Below the pieces are notes generated by a model, which was not told the DNA's origin, made no database searches, and was given only the letters and a program-made list of their open reading frames with translations. From Ruminococcus flavefaciens (GTDB lineage: Bacteria; Bacillota_A; Clostridia; Oscillospirales; Ruminococcaceae), in contig SFFP01000107.1 in NCBI GenBank assembly GCA_004556875.1, forward strand, positions 1 through 6,572: a stretch of DNA of 6,572 nt. Reading direction: 5' to 3'. This document shows positions 1 to 5,055 of this stretch, piece after piece (position 1 is the stretch's first letter; each line of letters begins with the position of its first letter). The translations under genes were made by a program, and so were the position numbers.

Positions 1-9
1 TTCTAAGTA

Positions 10-41
10 GTTTTGAAAAATTTATAGCTAAATTTCAAAAC
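10..41 (-). terminator. AT-rich inverted repeat at the end of the lipoprotein operon, possible weak terminator
   Basis: GTTTTGAAA and TTTCAAAAC arms, extended by ATTTA/TAAAT with a two-base bulge and a TAGC loop, form a hairpin of about 13 bp just past the stop codon of the last lipoprotein gene. On the minus strand it is not followed by a clean T tract, so termination is inferred mainly from its position. It could instead only protect the mRNA 3' end. Confidence 0.35.
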
Positions 42-58
42 GACCTAAATTAAACCTG

Positions 59-334
59 TCACCAAGGTGTGGGCTCTTCTGATGTAGGCGGGTTTAATAT
101 CTCATCTGGAACGTTGTCGCCATAGTAATAGGTATAGTAAGTCATATCTGGAGTACGACCAAACTCTTCTCTGACGCTTTCAAGCACATCTTGAGTACCC
201 TCTGACTCTTCCACGGGTGTCGTATCGCCAACTGTGGCAGCAGTGGTTGATGTTTCAGAATTATCATTGTTGGTACAACCCGCTAAGGTCAATATAGCCA
301 AGCAAGATATTATGATTAACGCAATCTTTTTCAT
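59..334 (-). CDS. small acidic secreted lipoprotein (91 aa), function unknown
   Basis: The product starts with a classic lipoprotein signal peptide: Lys2-Lys3, a hydrophobic core and a lipobox L-A-G-C with the lipidated cysteine at residue 20. The mature part is only about 72 residues, rich in Ser, Thr, Glu and Asp up to about residue 50, and then carries a tyrosine-rich patch (TYYTYYYGDN) and a proline-rich end. The ATG is supported by a GAAGGAG ribosome site eight bases upstream and overlaps the TGA of the upstream 142-aa gene as ATGA, so the two are probably translationally coupled. It is the last gene of a minus-strand operon with two other lipoproteins. It is expected to be anchored to the outer face of the cytoplasmic membrane. 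No family is recognised. A phage-encoded exclusion or envelope-modifying role is inference from context only. Confidence 0.8.
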   Translation of the reverse strand: MKKIALIIISCLAILTLAGCTNNDNSETSTTAATVGDTTPVEESEGTQDVLESVREEFGRTPDMTYYTYYYGDNVPDEILNPPTSEEPTPW

Positions 335-759
335 ATTCTGTCTCCTTCATTGCAGCTAGGCTCATGATAATGCCGTTCTATGCATCTGCTTGTAGCTCTA
401 AGACGTTTCATAAGCAGAGTATGATACTTATTCCACGCTCTAGTCCTGTATCTGTCGAATTTCTCACAGAGCCTCTTCTTGGCGATGCTCTTGCCTCTAG
501 CAATATCAAACTTGTCGTCAGGGTGACATTTAGCCACAGCTACGAGCTTATCAGGCAGCATAAGCAGTTCAAGAGCCTCGGTATCATTATAGGCTACGAC
601 AGGCTTGCCATTATTGCACCTGCGTAACGCATCAAGGGCACCTAGGGAGCAATCTTCAAGGATAGCCTTCACAGTCCTGTTCTCTTGGTCAACTATATAC
701 TTGATATTATCAAGCAAATCTGCTTCTGACGAAACACAAATAATATTATGCAGTTTCAT
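331..759 (-). CDS. hypothetical basic cytoplasmic protein (142 aa)
   Basis: No signal peptide or membrane segment is visible. The N-terminal half (about 1-80) is of mixed composition with hydrophobic strands such as LHNIICVS and KPVVAYND. A motif around residues 75-95 (AVAKCHPDDKFDIARGKSIAKKRL) resembles a short Cys-x-x-Asp-x-Phe-Asp plus G-x-x-I-A pattern that I recall from small phage proteins of unknown function, but I cannot name the family. The C-terminal third is strongly basic (Arg/Lys/His) and could bind nucleic acid. The start codon ATG has only a moderate ribosome site (AGAAAGG, about 10 bases upstream) in the 21-base gap after the preceding lipoprotein gene. Its stop overlaps the ATG of the next lipoprotein gene. 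It is the only non-secreted product in this operon. The coding call is firm; the function is unknown. Confidence 0.75.
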   Translation of the reverse strand: MKLHNIICVSSEADLLDNIKYIVDQENRTVKAILEDCSLGALDALRRCNNGKPVVAYNDTEALELLMLPDKLVAVAKCHPDDKFDIARGKSIAKKRLCEKFDRYRTRAWNKYHTLLMKRLRATSRCIERHYHEPSCNEGDRI

Positions 760-780
760 TATTATCTAACCTTTCTTAAT

Positions 781-1593
781 TTAATCTTGGTCACTTGTAA
801 TCTCACTCTCGGCTTCGCTTGTAGTACTCTCGGCTTCGCTTGTAGTACTCTCGGCTTCGCTTGTAGTACCCTCTGCTGAAGGGATATTAGCTAGCCCATC
901 TTCTGTAACCAGCATTAGATTGCCATTCCTTACGGTGTAGAGATTACCTTTCTCATCTAAGATAGTCAATCCTTCGGATACGGCTTTGCCAGCAAGCATA
1001 GCCATAGAAGTAGAGGCACTAAGTTTCTGGATATTCTCTAGCACCTCACCCGTGATATTAAGCAAGAAAGAGTCATCATCTTGCCGCTCAAAATCAGCAA
1101 ATGAGTATAGCCCATCAGTATAACTGTCAAAGACCTCACCACTAAAGCCTATCATAGGGTATATACGCATATAACAGCCTGTTATCTTATCACCTTCGGT
1201 GATATAGCCCTCGGTTATTATTGCCTTGACCTCATCTGTCTTGCGTGTATAGTCAAAACCTGTAGCCTTGATATAAAATATATCTGGGTGAGTACCCGAA
1301 TTGAAGAAGGTTGTTATCTCTGGGTAATCTTTTTCTTCATCTGGAGTTTCAGATGACGCATTTTCAGAACTGGGGGTATCACTCTCGGAGCTGGAGGGTT
1401 CATCTACGCTTGTTTCGGTAGTACCCTCGGTCGCTGCCGTGTTATCTGTCGCTGCCGTGTTATCTGTCGCTGCCGTGCTATCTGTGTAGTCATCGGAGTT
1501 AAAGAACTTGTTCGTCTGACTATTAGAACAGCCCGCTAGGAGCACAGTTGCTAGGCATATTGCCATAAAAGACTTAATTCTCGCTGTCTTCAA
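781..1593 (-). CDS. lipoprotein with low-complexity linker and C-terminal tandem repeats (270 aa), function unknown
   Basis: I chose the TTG start at 1593. A GGTGAG ribosome site lies five bases upstream, and this start gives a charged signal-peptide head (MKTARIKSF) before the hydrophobic core and the lipobox L-A-G-C (Cys22). A GTG one codon earlier is too close to that site, and the internal ATG at 1566 would lose the positive charge. Residues about 25-95 are a Ser/Thr/Ala/Asp/Glu linker containing three TAATDN-type hexapeptide repeats. Residues about 95-235 look like a folded domain (ITTFFNSGTHPDIFYIKATG; alternating strands, aromatic residues). The C-terminus holds three TTSEAES heptapeptides before an acidic end. 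The start overlaps the 3' end of the upstream 70-aa lipoprotein gene by 20 bases. The protein is expected on the cell surface, with linker and tail as stalk-like spacers. No family is recognised. Confidence 0.82.
   Translation of the reverse strand: MKTARIKSFMAICLATVLLAGCSNSQTNKFFNSDDYTDSTAATDNTAATDNTAATEGTTETSVDEPSSSESDTPSSENASSETPDEEKDYPEITTFFNSGTHPDIFYIKATGFDYTRKTDEVKAIITEGYITEGDKITGCYMRIYPMIGFSGEVFDSYTDGLYSFADFERQDDDSFLLNITGEVLENIQKLSASTSMAMLAGKAVSEGLTILDEKGNLYTVRNGNLMLVTEDGLANIPSAEGTTSEAESTTSEAESTTSEAESEITSDQD
808..870 (-). repeat. three 21-bp in-frame tandem repeats (TTSEAES) in the 270-aa lipoprotein
   Basis: Three consecutive 21-bp units (808-828, 829-849, 850-870) differ only at the last base and encode a seven-residue acidic repeat near the C-terminus of the lipoprotein. 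Near-identity at the DNA level suggests recent expansion by slippage or recombination. Confidence 0.9.
1431..1484 (-). repeat. three 18-bp in-frame tandem repeats (TDNTAA) in the same lipoprotein
   Basis: Three 18-bp units (1431-1448, 1449-1466, 1467-1484) are identical except for one base in the third. They encode a hexapeptide repeat in the linker just after the lipidated cysteine region. The number of units is likely to vary between relatives. Confidence 0.88.
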
Positions 1594-1786
1594 CACATCT
1601 CACCGAGCTTTCTGTGTATTCTTCGTGATTGATATCCTCGGATAGAGGTTCAATATCATAATCTGGCTCTTCCGTGATAATGGGCGGTATAGGAATAGGG
1701 CTGCGTGTTTCGTCTAACTCACCCTTTGTACAGCCGCCTAAAAGAAGCATTAGTGTGACTAGGATTATAACTGCTGTGTGTTTCAT
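1574..1786 (-). CDS. small acidic secreted lipoprotein (70 aa), function unknown
   Basis: The ATG at 1786 is preceded by a near-perfect AAGGAGGAA ribosome site six bases upstream, which decides the start over an in-frame codon 18 bases earlier. The product has Lys2, a long hydrophobic core and a lipobox L-G-G-C with Cys19. The mature part is only about 51 residues, acidic and proline-rich in the middle (SPIPIPPIITEEP), with no recognisable domain. It is the first gene of the four-gene minus-strand operon and its tail overlaps the start of the 270-aa lipoprotein. The upstream 600 bases are gene-free, so the operon promoter should lie there. Likely anchored outside the cytoplasmic membrane; role unknown. 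Confidence 0.8.
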   Translation of the reverse strand: MKHTAVIILVTLMLLLGGCTKGELDETRSPIPIPPIITEEPDYDIEPLSEDINHEEYTESSVRCVEDSEN

Positions 1787-1863
1787 AGAAATTCCTCCTT
1801 GCATAATTATAACTTGAAAAACTATAAGAATATCACCTATTATGTATCGGTGACAGTCTGCCT

Positions 1864-1893
1864 AGCATAAAGTTCTCAATATATAAGGGTAAA
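1864..1893 (-). promoter_or_regulatory. candidate sigma70-type promoter of the lipoprotein operon
   Basis: On the minus strand TTTACC (1888-1893) and TATGCT (1864-1869) are separated by 18 bases, giving an approximate -35/-10 pair about 80 bases before the first lipoprotein start. Match to consensus is only moderate and no extended -10 is present. The assignment depends largely on position. Confidence 0.25.
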
Positions 1894-2230
1894 AATCTCA
1901 AATTGGCTTTTAACTCGCTTTTATGTCACCCCTTGATTTTGGTCAGGAGATGAAAAAGCAGAAAGCAAATAGTACCCAAAGTGAGATTTCGATTTTAAGA
2001 AGACTGTGCGGCGATTTGAGAGGGGGTTAGGGATTTAGTAGTATCCGATTACCCCTACGGTGAAAAGTCGCTTAAAACGGCTGTGAGAGGGCTGTATGAC
2101 GATTTCCAAAAATTGTGAAGATTTTGGAAAACTTTGGAGAGGGTAAAATGAGAGGGATAGAGTACCCTATGTGTGCGAAAACTGATATCTGGGCAGAAAA
2201 TAAGCCCTCTGCATTATGATGCAAGCTCAT

Positions 2231-2350
2231 CTGTCTCACGCTATCTTATCTCTGCCTCATGCTATCTTATCTCTGCCTCATGCTATCTTATCTCTGCCTC
2301 ATGCTATCTTATCTCTGCCTCACGCTATCTTATCTCTTCCTCATAATACA
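2231..2350. repeat. five phased 21-bp direct repeats plus a degenerate sixth (iteron-like array)
   Basis: Units start at 2231, 2252, 2273, 2294 and 2315, each beginning CTGCCTCAYGC and continuing TATCTTATCT; units 2-4 are identical and units 1 and 5 differ at one or two bases. A sixth partial copy starts at 2336 (CTTCCTCATAATAC). There are no spacers. On the minus strand each unit reads AGATAAGATAGC then ATGAGGCAG, with stops in all three frames, so it is not part of a minus-strand gene. A period of 21 bp equals two helical turns and places every copy on the same DNA face, as in iteron arrays that bind a replication initiator or repressor. The adjacent replication genes make an origin or replication control site plausible, but this is inference. 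Confidence 0.9.
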
Positions 2351-2428
2351 AGCCCGATAGGGCGTTAATGTGTAGCCCTGGGGCGTGAAAGAGTAGGCTA
2401 AAGCCTTCAAGTAATACCCTTGTTGTGC

Positions 2429-2626
2429 CTACTTCCACTTTACCTCTCGTCTTATCTCGACTATATCGTAGTAATAGGCATCTGCCTCCTGCAAAGGGCA
2501 GTCTATGTCATTTGTTTCAAAAAATAGGGTGCCGTCTGCTCCGATATACCAACTTTTAGTGTCAGTTACGTCCTGACCTTGCATATTGAATACTTTGAAA
2601 GTTATCTTACTTGTTATGTAAGTCAT
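2429..2626 (-). CDS. hypothetical small protein (65 aa)
   Basis: The ATG at 2626 has a clean GGAGG ribosome site six bases upstream, which favours it over an in-frame codon 42 bases earlier that would overlap the terminator. The product is predicted to be mostly beta-strand (KITFKVFNMQGQDV, SWYIGADGTLFFET), with an acidic middle, a run of three tyrosines and a basic C-terminus (EIRREVKWK). It ends with TAG. It follows the DNA-binding protein gene, separated by a terminator hairpin, so it may be expressed by read-through or have its own promoter. No family is recognised; small conserved phage proteins of this size are common beside replication genes. Confidence 0.65.
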   Translation of the reverse strand: MTYITSKITFKVFNMQGQDVTDTKSWYIGADGTLFFETNDIDCPLQEADAYYYDIVEIRREVKWK

Positions 2627-2649
2627 TGTAAGCCTCCATGTATTAAAGT

Positions 2650-2682
2650 AAAAAGGCGAGGATATCATCTACCCTCGCCTTT
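2650..2682 (-). terminator. intrinsic terminator after the single-stranded DNA-binding protein gene
   Basis: Perfect 10-bp arms AAAGGCGAGG (2652-2661) and CCTCGCCTTT (2673-2682) flank an 11-base loop. On the minus strand the stem ends in a run of five T. It lies 19 bases after the TAA of the DNA-binding protein gene and just before the ribosome site of the 65-aa gene, so it should end or attenuate the replication transcript. Confidence 0.8.
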
Positions 2683-2701
2683 AGGTTTATATGGCTTTAA
2701 A

Positions 2702-3829
2702 TTAGCTACCGAACACGGGAGCTACGGGAGTGATAGGTGCTACGGGGGCTGCCTCTGCACCTGCATTGGGCATAGCACCGAAAACGGAAGTGGTAGGAAC
2801 TGTGCCTACGCCGCCAACAGTACCCATAGGCTGTGCATTACTCATATCTACGCCGCCGAAATTAGCAACTGCCGACTCAGCCGAGCCAATCTGGGGAGCT
2901 GCGGTCTGTGCCTGCGGAAGAGCATTTGTATCTGCGACAGTACCCATAGCCTGTGCCGCTGCGAGGATTGCTCTTGTAGGCTTGATGCAAGCCTCTGCGT
3001 CTGCCTCGATATCAGCATAGGGGTAGAAGTTCAGAGCCTTGATGTTGTCGATAGCCATAGCCTGTGTAAACGGTGCTGCTACCTTTTCGCAAGCTTCTGT
3101 ATAGGGTACGAGAGCTGCAAGCTGGTCTGCCTTTTCGATAATCTTGACGGTGAGAGCCTTGGCTGACTGCATAGCATTGGGCTGCTGACCCTTGGTGTCG
3201 TATGTAAAAGACCATCTTTCAAATGTGCCTGCGGGCGACTCTCTGCCGTCTAGAACGTCAGAACTGAACTTGTCGTCATAACGCTGTTTACGCCACAGTA
3301 CATATACTGCCTTGCAGGGTTCCTGTGAGTTGGGGTCGAGATTGCCGAGGTTATCGCTAGGAAGAATAACAACAGGGAAGCAGATGTACTTATCTGCGTT
3401 CTTAACAGCCATCTCCTTGAGCAGGTTCTCCCTAGTACCCTTGAGGAGTTCATCGGGGTCGTTATCTCTTGTTACGCCGAGTTCCTTAGCCTTCTGGTCG
3501 AGCTTAAAGTTGTATAGCTCCCAAGCCGCCTCTGTAGCCTTGCAATACGGGCACTCACCTGTGTAGCCTGCCTGCTCAAAGCCTGCGGATAAGCCGTTAA
3601 TGCAACGTGCCTGACCGAACATCTTGCCCTTGTGGATGTCGTGGATAAGCAGCTCTACCTTACGCTGTTCAACATCTGCGGGGATATAAACAAGTATCTT
3701 GCGGTTGAGAGGTGTCTGCATAAGCGGGAAATCGTTGTTCCACACCTTAGAGGCGTTGTTAGGGGCTTCCTGTGCCGCCGAAGCAGCAATCATTGTTGCG
3801 TTAATCTGGTCCATTGAAAGTCTAGCCAT
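2702..3829 (-). CDS. gp32-like single-stranded DNA-binding protein with zinc site (375 aa)
   Basis: Probable phage single-stranded DNA-binding protein that coats exposed strands during replication and recombination. The ATG at 3829 follows an AAAGGAGA ribosome site; the upstream in-frame extension has none. Residues about 40-63 form a strand-rich segment (NRKILVYIPADVEQRKVELLIHDIH), followed by a putative zinc site: His63/His66, Cys76 and a C-P-Y-C pair at Cys93/Cys96. T4 gp32 binds zinc through His64, Cys77, Cys87 and Cys90, so spacing and position are strikingly alike. Residues 150-230 (KYICFPVVILPSDN, aromatic KAVYVLWRKQRYDD, TFERWSFTYD) look like the rest of an OB-type core. From about 285 the chain becomes a flexible Ala/Pro/Gly/Gln tail ending APVFGS, without the acidic tip usual in such proteins. 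It lies downstream of the primase gene with a 96-base leader. The assignment comes from motif and context, not a search. Confidence 0.7.
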   Translation of the reverse strand: MARLSMDQINATMIAASAAQEAPNNASKVWNNDFPLMQTPLNRKILVYIPADVEQRKVELLIHDIHKGKMFGQARCINGLSAGFEQAGYTGECPYCKATEAAWELYNFKLDQKAKELGVTRDNDPDELLKGTRENLLKEMAVKNADKYICFPVVILPSDNLGNLDPNSQEPCKAVYVLWRKQRYDDKFSSDVLDGRESPAGTFERWSFTYDTKGQQPNAMQSAKALTVKIIEKADQLAALVPYTEACEKVAAPFTQAMAIDNIKALNFYPYADIEADAEACIKPTRAILAAAQAMGTVADTNALPQAQTAAPQIGSAESAVANFGGVDMSNAQPMGTVGGVGTVPTTSVFGAMPNAGAEAAPVAPITPVAPVFGS

Positions 3830-3895
3830 GGTTTTGTTCTCCTTTGTAAAACATAAAATTCTTCTGGGGGGTCGTGAAGTACCCTCTTCCAGCCT

Positions 3896-3915
3896 GCTTG
3901 CGATACTAGGCAAGC
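3896..3915 (-). repeat. 6-bp inverted repeat in the leader of the DNA-binding protein gene
   Basis: GCTTGC and GCAAGC arms surround an 8-base loop (GATACTAG on the plus strand) between the primase stop and the DNA-binding protein start. No T tract follows, so it is not an obvious terminator. A G6 run and a GGGTACT heptamer lie between it and the ribosome site. Gp32-type proteins often regulate their own translation through leader structure, but nothing here proves it. Confidence 0.35.
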
Positions 3916-3925
3916 CCTAGGTGTC

Positions 3926-4729
3926 TTATATGCTGACACGAAGCAGTCTGTTATCGGTTATCCAGCTATCTAGGCTATCAAGCCTACCTTTCTTGATAAC
4001 ATCGTCCATATCTTTGCAAGTATGTGACTGTATCTGGATAAGATAACCATTGTCTGTGTCCCACAAGTGTGAACTATGTGTACACAGATACTTGTTGCTC
4101 ATTCTGCCTGGGCGGTCATTGTCAGGTATGAAGTACACCCTGTCAAATCTGGAGAGCATTTCTTTCTTCACTGGGCTTAACGGCAAGCCTTGGTTGCCTA
4201 GGGCACAGTACCCTAGGCTTGAAATAGATAAAGCATCGAATATGCCCTCTACCACAAAAGCACGGGATATGCCATCTGGGAACTTGAAAGCCTGCTTGTA
4301 AGTATCAGCATTGAAGAAAGTGGCGGTGTTTGTAAAGCCTAGAGTACCCGTTGTTATGTACTTTCGCTTATCTGGGTACCAACAAACTAAGGCTAGGGGG
4401 ACTCCGCTGTAATTCCTGATTGGGATAGCGTATCTACCCTCTAGGAAATAATTGCCTGCATCGTCAATTAACCCTAAATGCCTTAATGTTGGAGCGTCTA
4501 GCTTGTTCTGCATCAAAATCTGAATGTCGGATAGATAAGGCATTTTGAATACACCCTTGTCTGCTAGGTGGGCAAACATCTTTGGGTCTTCGTAACCTCT
4601 CATCTGGCACAACTCTGACAGCACATCTGCACCGCCGAAATTCTGCTGTAGGACAGCTATAACGCTATCTAAGGTTTTACGAACTCGTGCTAGGTAGGAC
4701 TGTCGATATTGTATATCGGTCGTTAGCAC
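3926..4729 (-). CDS. DnaG-type primase with TOPRIM domain, no zinc-binding domain (267 aa)
   Basis: Likely makes RNA primers for lagging-strand synthesis. I chose the GTG at 4729 because an AGGTGA ribosome site sits five bases upstream; another GTG at 4738 would lie inside that site. Residues about 75-140 match the N-terminal part of the primase catalytic core (RYAIPIRNYSGVPLALVCWY, then K-Y-I-T-T-G). The TOPRIM domain follows: V-V-E-G-I-F-D-A with Glu161, then V-Y-F-I-P-D-N-D with Asp203 and Asp205, and a final K-D-M-D-D motif near residue 240. All expected metal-binding acidic residues are present. The usual N-terminal CHC2 zinc finger is absent and the protein is about half the length of a bacterial DnaG; no helicase domain follows. 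The first 70 residues are helical and unassigned. A TOPRIM nuclease or a helper subunit of a split primase remains possible. Confidence 0.75.
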   Translation of the reverse strand: MLTTDIQYRQSYLARVRKTLDSVIAVLQQNFGGADVLSELCQMRGYEDPKMFAHLADKGVFKMPYLSDIQILMQNKLDAPTLRHLGLIDDAGNYFLEGRYAIPIRNYSGVPLALVCWYPDKRKYITTGTLGFTNTATFFNADTYKQAFKFPDGISRAFVVEGIFDALSISSLGYCALGNQGLPLSPVKKEMLSRFDRVYFIPDNDRPGRMSNKYLCTHSSHLWDTDNGYLIQIQSHTCKDMDDVIKKGRLDSLDSWITDNRLLRVSI

Positions 4730-4753
4730 AAGTATCACCTCGATTGAAGAAAT

Positions 4754-4799
4754 GTAAGAAATAAATCTTACGCTATTATGCTATCGTTAATAATTTAAC
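4754..4799 (-). promoter_or_regulatory. leader of the primase gene with two short palindromes
   Basis: Two inverted repeats precede the primase start: GTAAGA-AATAAA-TCTTAC (4754-4771) and GTTAA-TAAT-TTAAC (4786-4799). The second has the size and AT-richness of a repressor operator. A minus-strand CATAAT (4776-4781) could be a -10 element, but no convincing -35 is placed with it. A promoter-operator for the primase-DNA-binding protein operon is plausible here because a strong terminator lies upstream. Confidence 0.3.
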
Positions 4800-4832
4800 T
4801 ACAGCCTAAGCGGGATTTATTCACTTATCTAA

Positions 4833-4911
4833 GCTGAGATTTTGCGGTATAGGCTCACATTCCGTGTAATCAGCACGTGTCTGTCTACTGCCTAGTTGCA
4901 AAAATCTCAGC
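4833..4911. repeat. long-range 13-bp inverted repeat (79-base hairpin)
   Basis: GCTGAGATTTTGC (4833-4845) pairs with GCAAAAATCTCAGC (4898-4911) with a single-base bulge. Inside, after a small internal loop, TAGGC (4850-4854) pairs with GCCTA (4890-4894). A stem of this length closing a 52-base interior in gene-free DNA is strong evidence for RNA structure. It lies between the primase leader and the terminator-bearing part of the structured region. Confidence 0.8.
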
Positions 4912-5008
4912 CATTTTGAGAACTCTAAGCTGGCTAAGCCTGCGAGAGTTGTCTCTGGAGCCTCAACTAGCGAATTTACGCCTATCGGGGCATATAGGCT
5001 AGCCGAAG

Positions 5009-5055
5009 AAAAAAAAGAAAGAAAACTTCCGCTAGCCTGTCTAGCCTGGCGGAAG
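5009..5055 (-). terminator. strong intrinsic terminator within the gene-free region
   Basis: Read on the minus strand, CTTCCGC (5055-5049) and GCGGAAG (5032-5026) form a stem around a 16-base loop that can be extended by CTAG/CTAG pairing. It is followed by a T-rich tract of 4, 3 and 8 T separated by single C. This should end transcription coming from the helicase and 179-aa genes, or from an RNA encoded here, before the primase gene. An alternative hairpin at 5043-5070 uses part of the same stem. Confidence 0.7.

Larger units (their letters stand above)
1805..2428. other. gene-free intergenic region with repeats, hairpins and short plus-strand frames
   Basis: No minus-strand gene fits here. 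From the right, 2352-2363 is a GCCC-GATA-GGGC hairpin lying after the 65-aa gene, possibly a weak terminator on the minus strand (followed by TTGTATT). A five-unit 21-bp direct repeat covers 2231-2335. A TGCAT-TATG-ATGCA hairpin lies at 2210-2223, directly before the repeats. From 1940 to 2200 the plus strand is purine-rich and holds short frames at 1950-2030, 2148-2219 (with a good GGAGAGG ribosome site) and 2216-2368. None has a recognisable product. Two copies of the GGGTACT heptamer lie here (1971, 2161). The left end should contain the lipoprotein operon promoter. Confidence 0.6.

Noticed and set aside
1806..1811. Perfect TATAAT on the minus strand next to the first lipoprotein gene
   Set aside because: Transcription would start inside or at the ribosome site (1792-1800), leaving no usable leader, and no matching -35 is found.
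2231..2350. CRISPR array
   Set aside because: The repeats are directly adjacent with no variable spacers, only 21 bp long, and no cas genes are present.
2579..3166. Plus-strand frame of 195 codons, cysteine-rich
   Set aside because: It is the antisense shadow of the DNA-binding protein gene, which has a strong ribosome site, a zinc motif and a terminator. Other long plus-strand frames at 364-627, 2730-3020 and 3312-3566 are shadows for the same reason.
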